A stretch of 64,000 nucleotides of DNA from Amblyornis subalaris (Eukaryota > Chordata > Aves > Passeriformes > Ptilonorhynchidae). Below, one piece after another: positions 52,091 through 64,000 of this stretch. Where the stretch lies: contig JACAXG010000026.1 of NCBI GenBank assembly GCA_018881555.1, positions 4,893,459 to 4,957,458 on the forward strand. The letters are read 5' to 3'. The position numbers were made by a program, and so were the translations under genes. The notes beneath the pieces were generated by a model that was not told the DNA's origin, did not search any database, and saw nothing but the letters and a program-made list of their open reading frames with translations. How positions within the stretch are numbered: the stretch's first letter is position 1; every line of letters starts with the position of its first letter.

Positions 52091-53002
52091 CAAGTGTAGC
52101 ACCTCTATAGCACTACTAGCTACAGCTTGGTTATCAACACTTGAAGTGTTTCTAGAACTTCCCCAAGCACTGAAATATGATTTGAGGTCCTCCAAATTCA
52201 TAAAATTGCTATTGTGAGTGTAATAACCCAAAACAAAGAATCCTGTTTTTGTGAGGAACAGCCAGTATGAGAACAGAATCAGACCTTTTATCTACACAAA
52301 GACGACCATGAAGCAAGTGGGATAAGAATTCACATTTTAGGCTCTCTTAAGCAGAAAGGGGGGTATTCAGCTTTTGTAAACCTCAGCAAACAAAAATTTC
52401 CAGAAATTAAATGCTTATTATCTCCAGAGTACATGAAATATTAAGTAAACATTCCAGGAGAACAAAAAAGCTGTGTTTCAGCATTGGAGAAAAAGCATTG
52501 CTAAGTTATTTTTGAAAAATAAAATTATATTTTACAGTGAGAAAGGAAATTGTCATCACTAATAATTCATGTAAAGTGTAAACNAAAAGAACCCACTACT
52601 TTTTTGTTGTTGGAAATAGTTTAGTGATCAAAAAATTAAAGGCAGACTTGGGGAAAATTCATCAATGATCAAGAAAGACAAGAGGTAGGTAAGGTGAATC
52701 TTAGAAACAATATGCATTACCCTTCAGTTCATCAACATTTATATTATCTATTTATGTGCACGCCTTTTCTAAACACCTGTATGGCATGAGAGTACAAATT
52801 ACAGCTGTGGAAATGGAAGAGAATATGGAAGGCTGAACAGATGGAAATAATTAAATAATTATTTAATAGATATGCATTTTAAAAATATTTTAAATTATAC
52901 ATGTAATTCCCCACAACCTTCCCAAGATGTTTACCATTTAATATATGTTCTAAATGTCTTCTTTTTCTACTGAGCTTCCTTTTGTTAGCTAAGAAAAGAT
53001 TT

Positions 53003-53034
53003 TACATATATATATGTACACGCACACACACATA
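53003..53034. repeat. Mixed TA/CA microsatellite
   Basis: Alternating purine-pyrimidine sequence, TATATATATGTACACGCACACACACATATG, with several units of TA and then CA. It could adopt Z-like DNA and is a candidate length polymorphism. Confidence 0.8.
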
Positions 53035-54734
53035 TGACAAAACCTAGTGGCAGGCATTTACAACATTTTACAAAATGGAGCAAAACCAGAGGAAAGACAG
53101 ACTCTAAAATCTCAGGATCTGAGATGTAGACGGTAACATAAGCTTAGAAAAAGGGGTTTAGAGTAGCAACACACTTAAAATTGCATCGTGCAAGTTTCCC
53201 CAACAACAGCCTGAAAGCAGGTGTGCCAATTAGGCTCCTCACAGATTGTGCAGTGAAGACACAGGCCTCTTTAGTGGAAGTGTCTTGGAGCATATCCAGT
53301 ACTGATCCATGACTATGGATATGACTGTGTCAAAACTCGGGCTGCTATGGCTTCAGACTCAGAAGTCACCTTGTTACACAGATGGTCTGAAAAATGAAGC
53401 ATGGAAGGAGAGAGCTAAAATGCTGATGGCNGAAGTCATGAACTGAATGGGACCAACTGCACGAAGCAATGTATGGCATATCCTGCTGTGGCAGAGAAGA
53501 CTTTCTCTGCTGCCCTGGGCTACCCACTAATTCCCAGTCAGGAGGCTCATTCAGGGTAGTGTCCAGNTGAATGTGCTCATTTTACAGGACAATCACACCC
53601 ATTCTCATGGTTAACACTCGGCAGTGTGGGTAGCACTGCTCTGACATGGCGCGAGGTCTTGGCATCCGTGGTCTCAGGGCAGTTTCCACCAGACAAAAAT
53701 TTTTCTCAGGTAGTGAAAAATCAAAGCTAAACCAGGGCCAAGCTGTTATTGTCAGAAATTATTAAGGACTGAATAATGATTACCTTAGAATGCAATTAAA
53801 ATTGCAAGATGTACGTAGATATTTGTACGAGTTCTTCTTTGGCCTCCTCCGCTTTTGCTTTAGAGCAGACAGAGTCCTTTTATGTTAGAAAGCAGGCAAG
53901 TATGGGACAGCAATAGCAAAAACCCGCCTCCATTGAAGAGCTTATAGTCTATTAAGGTAAAAGTCTTGAGAAGAATAATGTACTTACTGTGTGGGCAGCA
54001 TAAGTTTTATGTGTTCTTAATTATTCATTTCTTTGCTGCTAAGTGCTTTGATTTAAAAATGATGTGATGTGTACATGCAGTGTTGATACTCAGATAACTT
54101 AATTGTTTTGNTAATATAACAAGGCATATGATGTAATGTCAATAGACTGCACCTTGTGTGCATTACAGAGCTTTTCCATGTGGATGCTTATCCTCTTGTG
54201 ACAAAGCTAATGATTCCTAATACGTGAACAGGGTAAGAAAAAGACTGCTGTGATAGACACTTAATGAACGGTTAAACAGATTGGTGGGAGAGCCAAGAAA
54301 AAAACCTCAAAATCTTGGCTTTGAACTGGTTTTGGAATGATATAAGCAGATGCAACAGATTTGAATATGAAGGAAAAAAAAAAGCCTGAGGGAGAAAGAT
54401 AAGGAACTACTGCAGATATTTGTTCATAATTAAAAATCTAACGTCTTCCCTCCCAAAATTATACTCCAAGCAATATCAACTTTATGGTGTATTCTGAGGA
54501 GTAATCCAGGTTCAAAAATACTAGTTACTATAGGGCACAATGAATTTTCTTTTCCACGTGTTTCAGTAAAGGAGTACAAATTANCTGATTAAAATGTAAA
54601 CATCCAAGTGGGTATTCATGCCTTCCAACTGATGTCATCTGAATTAGTGCCTAGGAAAAACTCTCTGTTGACTATACAGAAAATCTACATTTCTAACCAC
54701 ATCACCTAAACAGCAGTAAGTAGATGGCTTTCAT

Positions 54735-54762
54735 TCTTTTTCTTTTCTTTTTTTTTTTTTTT
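54735..54762. repeat. Pyrimidine tract rich in T
   Basis: CTTTTTCTTTTC followed by an uninterrupted run of T ending before ACCTCC. It is low-complexity sequence. It resembles a polypyrimidine tract on the plus strand, but no exon follows that I can support. Confidence 0.8.
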
Positions 54763-55019
54763 ACCTCCATTTGTGCTGAAGCAAAATAGAACCAGAAATA
54801 ACATGAAACAGAGAGAAAGGGAAATAAAATCTGGACAATTACTATCATTACAGCCCTGCCACTCGGGAGCAGTAGCATTTATTGCTCAAATCTTCTTAAA
54901 GGGTAAAGGTTTAAATGGGATAGATATCAAGTGTACTGTTCAGAGCAAAAAGGAAATGCTCACCTTTATGTAATTATTGGTTGCTACGTAGTCTTTTTAA
55001 ACACGTATAGTCTATACTA

Positions 55020-55220
55020 TTCACTGTGAGGGTGGTGAGATGCTGGAACAGGTTGCCCAGAAAAGCTGTGGATGCCCCATCCCTGGGATTCTTCAAGGCC
55101 AGGTTGGACAGGGCTTAGAGCAAACAGGTTTAGTGGAAGGTGTCCCTGTCCATGGCAGGGGAGTTGGAACAAGATGATCCTTAACTTCCTTTCCAACCCA
55201 AACCATTCTGTGACTCTATG
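55020..55220 (+). mobile_element. CR1 LINE 3'-end fragment
   Basis: This plus-strand copy starts with GAGGGTGGTGAGATGCTGGA, runs through CAGGTTGCCCAGAAAAGCTG, ATGCCCCATCCCTGGGATTC and GGTGTCCCTGTCCATGGCAG, and ends CCAAACCATTCTGTGACTCT. The natural 3' end is kept and the 5' side is truncated. It is inverted relative to the copies at 51.9 and 62.3 kb. Confidence 0.93.
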
Positions 55221-56649
55221 GCTCAATTCAAGAACATTCATGCTAGAGTCATCCTAGTTCTGCTGTAAAGTGTATCTTTCTGGACAGCTTGTGGGGTTTT
55301 TGTTGGTTTGGTTTTTGTTGTTGCTGTTGTTGTTTCAGTTTACTGCTTGGGGAATTTTTTTAGTATTACTGTTAGGAAGTAAAAAAGAGAAGGAAATCAC
55401 CTCCTGTAGTCAATATAGAAAGATCAATCAGAGCAACTGTCTTCCCTCTCTATATCTACAAACATTTCGCCCATTGAAATTAGTTGGTATTTTGGCAATG
55501 ACTTCAGCAGAATCAGGATTTTATTAAACAATTTTAGTAGGTATGAGCTATGTGTGTGTCAACAAAATGAGAGGAGGCTGTACATGTAACATCTTTAATT
55601 TAACCTATAACGAAATATAAGCAAACCACCACCATCACTACCGTGATTCACTTTTTCATTTTAGAAGCACATCCTTCTTTCCCCCCAGTCAGCCTCAACT
55701 TAAAAGTAAGATTTACATTTTACTTGCCCAAAGGCGTTGCCCAGTTTGAAGGATTTCTGACACATTCAACAGAACGCTGATGTGACAAAGAAGAGCAAAC
55801 CCATCACTGTGATATCAGACACATCAGTTAAAAATAAAGTGTGGTATTATCGGGATGAACTAAGAGGTCATTCACNTTTTTCCAATTACTCCTCTTAACA
55901 ATTACAACTTTGAATGATAATTTGATTTGAGTTGTGTCAAAAATAGTTACACTATTGTAACAGTACTGCATAACTACAAGTATAATCACGCTTTTGAGTG
56001 AAAATTAGCCCCTGAACCCCTTGCAGTGCAGAAGGTTAAGCACTTTGATTATTTCCTACCTAGAATCTGACTCAGAATCTCAGTTTCATAANGCCAGACC
56101 AATTTCTAATTGATTTTATATCACCATTGATTATTACAGCAATGTAAGACTTCATCCAATTGAGTTATAGAGGAGGGGAGGGNGCAAAATCTATCACAAA
56201 GATACAGAAGCATCCATCAAAGATGCATTTAGAGCAAATGGACAATGCATTTTTTTTTTTTTTAAGTTGTAATTGTATTCAAGGGAATGACATTTAGCAA
56301 CCATCCACTGTAGGTTATTGAAATATTCTGTGACCTTGGCTCCACTTCCAAATGGAAAGCAAAACCACAAATAAAACTGCAGGGAATACAGAAATCAAAT
56401 TTTGGTCTCAATTACATTGTTTTGAAAATGTTCAGTAGTATGTTAATGACCTTAATTACTCTCACAGATACCAATTTTGGAATCAATGCTTAGCCAAAAC
56501 CCACATGTTGAATAAGCCCACAATCTGTAAATGGACAGAGTTCAACTACATATGTGAATCTGTACATATTCACTAGAGCAGCCCAACTATTTTGGTCAGA
56601 GCATGGTTTTCTTGCCCAAATAATTATACCAGTAGTCTTGTATAAGCCC

Positions 56650-56665
56650 AACACACACACACACA
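56650..56665. repeat. Short (AC)n microsatellite
   Basis: About eight AC units, then GAGC. A simple repeat with no nearby feature. Confidence 0.85.
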
Positions 56666-58588
56666 GAGCACATTATAGGTTAGTTCATTACTTTTTAAGA
56701 TTAAGCTATAGAGACACAGNTGCAGTCACATTGGATGGGAATTTTCTACCTTCCTATATCCTTGCAATTAAAGCAGTAAGCATATGTTTAGCAGTAATAT
56801 CTTTTTTTTATTCATGTCACGACTCCTTGGAATGCAAAATCAGAGTCTAAAAGAAAGGTTTGCTTTTCTTTTATTTCAAAAGGNACAGGAAAGTGCAGAA
56901 ATTGAAGGCCAGCCCCCAAAGTTCCAGTTTATTTAAGAGCCATTTATTACAGCTTGAGTCTGTTCACTGAATTTAGCTGTTAAGTAAAGGAGTAGGAAGG
57001 GAGGAGAGAGAGAACAGAAGCTCTTTGCCTGACAGCAGTTGTTAGAGCAGCACTCCTGATTATTGTAATGGGTTCACTTGCCAAATGCCTTTCATACCAA
57101 AAGCAAGGCTGTTAAACGTGAAGTTGAGACAGTGGATTTTTTTTTNCCCCAATGAAAAAGTACTCTCCACATCAACCCCCCACTGATGAGCATTAAAAGC
57201 ATTTTGATGCTTGAGGGAATCTTATTTCCAGAGGGACACCAGAGCATCTACCTGTCTTTTGTGGCTTCTGAACACTTTGTTCATAACAATGAGTCAGTAC
57301 GTAGGAGTCCTTTTAGACTTTACTAATAACTAAGGTTTAGTTTTATCTCTTTTGATCAGTAGCATTCATAAATAAACTCTATTTCTCATTTCCCNTTCCC
57401 GGGAAACAATGAGAATCCTACCAACTCAACTGAAAGCCTTTGCTCATCTTTAGAGCTCTTGAGCAGCAAAATTCCTTTAAAAAAAAAATCGAACATCAGT
57501 GCAGATTTTTTATCAGCCAGCCCCTAAAACCACACAGTTACTAAATGAATATTTAGATATTTTAAAATGAAGAAACAAACAAAACCCCCACACTTCAAAC
57601 ACTTCGTCTCCTGACTGAGATGCAAAAAAATTTTTGAGTTGCAAAGAGGAAAGCAATCCTTTGGTTCCTTTTAAAGGAAAACCTCTCCCATGTCTTCATG
57701 AGGGCATGGCTGTCACCAGCAGGGCTGCTGCTGGTTGAGTGACAGAGCAGAGTGCTGGAGCAAATGCCAGTGGGAGGGAGAGAACTTCAGAGCTTCCTGC
57801 AGCCTGGGAGGTCTGGTGCTGGGAAAACACATTGCAGCGAGCATATGGATAGGTGGGGAAAATCAAAACTGAAAAGACTGATGATTGCTCCTATGAAAAG
57901 TGAAGCTGAGGCAAATACGACACCCTTCCTGTCATGAAAGTGGAGTGATTTTAGCCATCACAGCAGAGCTGAAAACATGAAGATGCGAAAGGAAGGAATC
58001 CACTTTTTTGCTGATGCTTTCCAGTAAGCAGCACTCAGTGAAGGCAATTACTCACTGGGTATGTGGTAACGCAACTGGAAAGGGATTAGGAAAAATAAAT
58101 CACCCCCAAACCAGTGATTGGGGTTTTGACACATAATTTTATATTAAAAACAACAATTCAAAAAAATCTGCTTTTCAACTCTTTATTTTCAGAGGGGCAT
58201 TCTGATACTTCAGCAGTGTTGCTAGCACCAAATTCACACACACAAGGGTGTAAGGACAACCAGAAGACTCAGTAAGGGGAGTCGAAATAGACTTTTTTTA
58301 AAAAAAAATTATTTCAGACTGTTATTAGTACAATTATTACTGCTTACACTTCCAACAATGGCAAAAACATGTTTCTAGGAGAGGGAGTGTTCTTTGACTT
58401 TTGTGGTAGGTTCGGAGAGCTGATGTTTTTCCTTCAGTGCCAAGCAAGTCATGTACATATATCCTAGCTAATTTCTTTCAATCACAGGAAAGAACAAGTT
58501 TTGTGTGCCCCATAGATTTTTTAAAAATTAACAATAATATTTTTGTTTGCTATGTTTGAAGAGAACAATTCCATTTGCATTTTAGAGC

Positions 58589-58621
58589 ACAGATGAGTAT
58601 AGTGAGTATACAGATGAGTAC
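58589..58621. repeat. Short tandem duplication of a 21-base unit
   Basis: A 21-base unit starting ACAGATGAGTATAG is followed by the first 12 bases of a second copy. The internal motif GAGTA occurs three times. It looks like local slippage. Confidence 0.75.
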
Positions 58622-61600
58622 CTCAGCATTGCTTGAGCTTTATTGGAAAGTAAAAATTAAAGTTATTGTTCCCAGCTTACCTAACTCAATAAAGCACCAA
58701 TTTATGAGGCATTTATGTTGGCTTTTAAACCATCACAACACCTGCAATTCACTTGAACTCTTACAGACCTGCAATTGTCTTTGCTGACACATTATGCACA
58801 GATGTGACATTCCATTACAGATACCTCAGGCCACCAGCCTGCTTGCAGAATTAAAAAGAAGAAGAAACAGGAATTTTAAAGGACAATTAAGAGGAAGAAG
58901 AGAACTCTGTGTGGAAATTGCTACCAAAATTGAAAGTAGATTTTTCAATTATTTTTATAAAGCATTTTTATTCAAGGCAACAAAGAGAATGAGCTAGTAT
59001 ATTCAAAGAAACCTCAATTCCTTTTGCTACTGTTCTGTAACGGNTGTACTCAAAAATCATTAATATATGTCTGAAAGATGAGGAGTTGGAAATATAGCAC
59101 CACAGTTATTGGTTGTCCTTTATTACAAAGTCGATGGATTGCTCCAGGTTTTCTTACTATACATAGTAGAAAAAAAAAAAGCTGCAAAAAGGATTAATTC
59201 TGAAAAACAGCATACAAAAGTAGAAAAAGAAATCAATAGCAACAGGAATCTAGGGAATAGATTAAAAAAAAAAATCACAAGGGCTGGAACAGTTACTTAT
59301 AAATGACAGATGAAAAGCATAAATCAATAGAAAGCTCCGAAGAAGGTACCACAGGAATAGATGAATATATTCTCCAGAAAAATGAATGATTTGTGTATGG
59401 CAGACTAAACCAATGGAACCAGTCATCATGAAATGGAAAAATGCCATCACATCCCATAACACTTTGTAATGACCTTGATAGGAAGAAACTGGCTGCTGAG
59501 AAGTTACATCTCACTTAATCAGTCAGGATTTTGTGCAGCTTTGAAAGCATTTACTTGATCCTTGTCATGGTTTATCACCAGTCGGCAACCAAGTACCATG
59601 GAGCTGCCAGCTACATTAAATATACCTTATTACCTACAAACTCTTTGTTAGTTGAAATCATGTCTTCCTCTGAATCAGAGCAATACAGTGATAAATACTG
59701 TAATTCTCATATTTGTTAACCACTTTTTTACCACTTGAAAAGCATCATTGAAAANAAGATGTTGAGACATAAGTGGTCAGAAAGCTACTGAATCACAATT
59801 TCTGATTTGGAAATGATGATTCAACACTGTTCCTGTTATGCAGCTTCCCAGAAAGTTTTATGAATATATCTTTTTTGAATTCCAAAGGGAATTTCTGCTG
59901 TGAAGTGTGAATATACTGGTTAGGGAGCTTCAAATAAGGAGGCCAGTTCATTTCTCTGCTTAGATTTGACTAAGCAATGCACCTTTCATTCCACAGCTTA
60001 GGAGAAGGATCCCTAAGAACAAGTTAGGGATTCATTATTTTATGAAGACTTTGCCTATCTTTTCATTCCTGTTCCTGATTACATCTGTGTTTTATAGGAC
60101 ATACAGCTAGTATGGAAGAGAAGATGTTGTGTATTGTAATAAAGTTTAAATAGATTCATCTAATTGGATTTAATGCAATAGTTTTTGTTCCGTTTTTTAA
60201 ATCTCTCTTTTATATATTCTTTTTAGTTCATGTTAAAGACAAGCGTATGTATAACAACACTTTTTCTGAAAGTTTCTCTTTGTGGCACATTAAAGGACCT
60301 TAAAATGTACGTAAAAATCACTTTATTGACTTTGATTTTGGTGCCTTTCAGGGACTGTTAGAATGCACTGTAATTTGACCAATTTGAGTTAGACTGGACA
60401 GGGAAGCCTCCAAAAGGATAAATGAGAACACATGCACCATTAAAAGTACCATGGGATCACACACTTGGCAATACCCGTAATTCCTGAAATCTTAAATGCG
60501 TTTTTCAAAAATTCCAGTGTGGAGGATGCATGCTTTGTATGCACTGTAATTGTATTTTCCTCTTCCTGAATCCTCCCTTGCTTTGCTGACCTCCTTTTTC
60601 TTGCATCTGGCTGTTTTATCCTTGGAAGAAGCAAAATTGGAAGTTCACATTTTGCTCTGGGGAAAGGGCAGAACTCAACAGTTTGTGAAAAATTTGGAGA
60701 ATGAAGCAGAAAATATTTGTTCATCCTCTCTTCTTCTCTGGTGCTCACATGCTCAGCCCTACCCAGCAGCCACTGAAGTTTGAACCACTTGGTACCTCCC
60801 AATCCACTCTGTGTATTTTTGAGAGGTTTGAGCTTATTCCATTCTCTTTCCATTAAAAAATGGTTCTGGACAAGCAAGGAGAGGAACCACACGATCTTCA
60901 GACTTGACCCTTACTTCTTGTGAGTGTATATTTACAAAAGATTGAAGTCAGAGGAATCTTTATGGAAACCTTGTGGAAATAGCNGCAGATTTCCAGTCTG
61001 ACAAGGAAAATTAAAAATGTTATTTCCTCAGTTCCTTAATCCATTCTTTATGNTACTCTCACAGATTTTTTTTTCATCTTTTAACATTGGTTCATGCCTA
61101 TATAATCTATCTATAGCTAGTATTCAGCTATATTGTATAAGCCCACAATATTGCCTCCCCTTGTTTCAAAAAGAATTCTGCACTACTGCCTCAGGCAATC
61201 CCTCTCACCCTCCCTTTCACATCACAGTGTTTGAGAAAGCATTTTTCTCTCCTTTTCCCAACAACTTCTCAGCTGTACCCTTGACATATTTTAATCAGGG
61301 TTTCTCTCCGACCAAAGGACAGACACCTCTCTCTTCCAATTAGTTAATGGTTTCCTGCTTTCTGCTGCTGCTGTGGTTGTTTCCATCTCAGTCGCAGTCC
61401 TCCTCGACCTCACAGCAGCTGGAACTCTGAAATTAGATTAGACAGGTTTGTGCAACTCTCTCAGCTGCACAGAGGCTGCTGGAGTAGTTCTGCTATTTGT
61501 GTCTAAAAACGTGACTGAATTAATATTTTTTGTATAAATTGCAGCAGTGTCAGGTGTGTATGGCTGGACATGACTATTTCAGATGAAAGCATGAAAATAA

Positions 61601-62251
61601 TACAAAGCAGGAGGCAGGTGCACTTTCTTTTGCAGCGCAAACACATAAAAGACATATAAACCTCCCCAAAGACTGTATTCTAAGAACTGTTCATTCAACA
61701 TTGCCCTAGACACAGCCTTACAAAGTGAGAACTACCAATGACAATACATTCCAGTAATTAGGAATGGTTTATTATTAAAAATGCTATACTGATATTATGA
61801 CTGCTAAGGANCTAATCTTTCCATTTAAGTATGCTGCAGTTGTACTGCAAGGCTCACAGTAATATTGGAATGAAAGTGTANGGAAAAAGGATTTTACATA
61901 CACAGACAAACCTCTATTTTAGTAGCTTCTGCCTCTTGTGAAGCAACGTTAACTCAAGTTGACTCAAATATGCTCTCTAGTTCTCAGTGCTAATATTTTA
62001 CACAAAATTTAAGGTGATATGGGCTTTAGCAGTAAGTGCTCCAAAGAGTCCTTTTCTGCAGGTCATTTGCCCAGTTTTGAAAAAGTGAAGGCCATGCAAG
62101 GAAAACATCTCCTGAAAACTACAACTAGTAAGAGAAACTGAAGGTAAAGCCATTAGCTGAAAATGCAACTGAACGTNGTGGAACAAATTAATTACTCTTC
62201 AGCAAATACCTGTCACTAACTAGGATGGGTATGGCAGTGTCCATACTGCAC

Positions 62252-62442
62252 ATCATAGAATTGTAGAATGGTTTGGGTTGGAAGGAACCTTAAAGAGCTT
62301 GTTCCAAGCCCCTGCCGTGGGCGGGGACACCTTTCACTAGACCAGGTTGTTCAGAGCCACATCCAACCAGCCTTGAACATTTCCAAGGATGGGACATCTA
62401 CAACATGTTCCAGTGCCTCAACATCCTCATATGCACAGCAAT
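62252..62442 (-). mobile_element. CR1 LINE 3'-end fragment
   Basis: The plus strand reads ATCATAGAATTGTAGAATGG, TTTGGGTTGGAAGGAACCTT, GGCGGGGACACCTTTCACTA and later ATGTTCCAGTGCCTCAACAT, the reverse complement of the CR1 3' end including the terminal repeat. Small internal deletions, for example in the AAAGAGCTTGTTCCAAGCCC part, mark it as mutated. It is 5' truncated and non-coding. Confidence 0.92.
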
Positions 62443-63089
62443 CATTGATCTATTTAGTAAAATAAAAAGGAAAAAAATGAAGCCATCAGAGGAGGAAGTA
62501 GCTGTTATTTTGATTATTGCATCTATCTTCTTACTACATGCTGAGATAAAAGAACCTGCTTCTATTCTTTATAGAGGAAACATGATGGTATGCTAAATCT
62601 CTTGCTGCTTTCCTTAAGGAGCTCTGCAATTTAAGTTTTACACTCCCAGCAACAGTTCCTCTTTCACCTTGATATCTCTCTGCTGTTAAAGTAGGGCAGC
62701 ATTAAAGAGAGATGTTTGTTAAACAACTTCTCTAGCACCTTCATACTCAGCTTCAGTTCCTTTGACTGCGACATTTCAGTTTCATATATACAAAGGTCAN
62801 ATACAGACTGCCTGAGCTCTTTCTAAACCCTCAGGAAACATCCCACCATCCACACCCCCACTTAATTCTGTTACATTTTGCCAGACAATGAGGAACCCAC
62901 ACCTTAAATCAGGCAACTGAGCTCTGGAGAGTGCATATGGTTGAATATTGGAAAAGTAGGTCAGATGTTTCAACTCAAAGAGCCNAACTGGTATGCTAAT
63001 TACTCTGTCTGAATCCTAAGGAATAATTAGAGACTTTATTTCTATCGTGCTATTACTTTCATTATTATTCTAACATAAAACATTTTCTA

Positions 63090-63190
63090 TTATTTTACCA
63101 ATGCAACACAATGCTTTACGAATGTAAGGGTTTCATCCTTACAGCAGTCCTGACAGATATATGTTACTATGCAAGAAAGTGAATTACAAA
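63090..63190 (+). mobile_element. Possible MIR-like SINE relic
   Basis: AATGCTTTACGAATGTAAGG, then TTTCATCCTTACAGCAGTCC and TGACAGATATATGTTACTAT resemble in order the MIR central part ('GCGCTTTACATG', 'AATCCTCACAACAACCCT', 'GAGGTAGGTACTATTAT'). It is more degraded than the copy at 51.8 kb, and the following GAGGTTAAG segment is not clear. A chance resemblance is possible. Confidence 0.45.
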
Positions 63191-64000
63191 GCTGTTGACT
63201 TACAGTGAAAGTTAAGGGGAAAGAAAAAAAAAAAACAACAAAACCAAACCAGACAAATGGAAAAAAACCCTTCAAGCAATAATAACAGAAGCTGTCATAG
63301 AACATGGAATTCCTGAGAGCTAACCTGCCACTCAAGAAACAGCGACTGATCTGAATAAAAATGGAGAAAACAAAGGACACTCTCCCATTGTCAGTNATAG
63401 CATGAAAGCTATTCATCAAAAAGGCAAAAATCCAGAAGTTTATATCTATGTAAGCAAAGAGGTACAGAATTGATCCTGCTAATTGTTTTAATCCTCCATT
63501 GCAATTAAACTAAGAGAAATCTATTCACTCAGTGGGCTGCAGGACCAAAGCATTACTGTCAGGTCAAGGCTACCATGCATATCAAATGCTACTTGATAGA
63601 GTCCATAAACATCAATTTTATTTCATCAGAAAAATAAATTAATGAATACATAAAGAGACCTCAACTCTACACCAAGATTCAACTTCATTAAAAATAACTG
63701 CAGGGGCTTAACTTTGAGTACGTGTAAACAACCATCCCTTACTNAGAAGTATCCATGCATAGTAAACACAATCTCTTTTGGATTTACATTGCTCTCCTGA
63801 GGTACATGATTATGACTCCAACAGAAAAATCAGTATTCCATTCGCTACAAATATATTACTGCTTGTTTAGGAAACCCTCCCTCCACTGCCACCTTACTGG
63901 TAATATAATGTATTTCAATGCATTTTGCTGAGTTCAGTACATTTCAATACTTCCTTTAAGTGTTTTGCACTTCTTTTCAATTCTCTCTTTGCAGTGCATC

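Larger units (their letters stand above)
52091..64000. other. Upstream flank without a recognisable gene
   Basis: About 12 kb of AT-rich DNA with two further CR1 pieces, a second MIR-like relic and several short repeats. No rightward gene with exon signals starts at the CpG island. The longest frame is 150 codons on the minus strand at 60440-60892. It is unrecognised and has no clear splice or promoter context, so I do not call it. Confidence 0.45.

Noticed and set aside
1..64000. Search for CRISPR arrays, tRNA or rRNA genes and retroviral genes
   Set aside because: No regularly spaced repeats, no tRNA-like boxes in proper spacing and no retroviral gag, pol or env frames were recognised. CR1 and MIR relics explain the mobile-element signal seen.

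Overview
The window looks like part of a bird nuclear genome, probably a passerine, though the species cannot be told from the sequence. The DNA is AT-rich, long open frames are absent, splice signals are present, and the recognisable interspersed repeats are almost all CR1 retrotransposon fragments of the avian type. Very old MIR-like SINE relics also occur. There are no mammalian L1 or Alu elements and no bacterial gene organisation. Around one hundred isolated single N bases are scattered through it, which looks like an assembly artefact.

The one gene I can support lies on the minus strand. A CpG island at about 50.69-51.55 kb carries GC boxes and two good minus-strand splice donors, after 51104 and after 50879. 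These look like alternative untranslated first exons. About 13 kb downstream, at 37977-37861, is a compact exon with a good acceptor, a start codon in good context, a hydrophobic signal peptide and a consensus donor. This is the first coding exon of a secreted or membrane protein that I could not identify. No further coding exon could be recognised between it and the left edge, so the next intron probably exceeds 37 kb, a layout common in large receptor, adhesion or matrix genes. A purine-rich candidate exon at 41.6 kb may be an optional untranslated exon.

The layout from right to left along the gene is as follows. From 64 to 51.6 kb is upstream flank with three CR1 pieces and two MIR-like relics. 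At 51.6-50.7 kb is the CpG-island promoter. From 50.9 to 38 kb is the 5' UTR intron, holding three CR1 copies in alternating orientation. At 37.9 kb is the signal-peptide exon. From 37.86 kb to 1 is presumed intron with scattered CR1 pieces, simple repeats and a few short GC-rich patches.

Most of the window is non-coding with no recognisable function, and I found no convincing new system. The points most worth checking are the identity of the signal-peptide gene, the small upstream frame overlapping its start codon, the alternative first exons, and the inverted CR1 copies inside the first intron.
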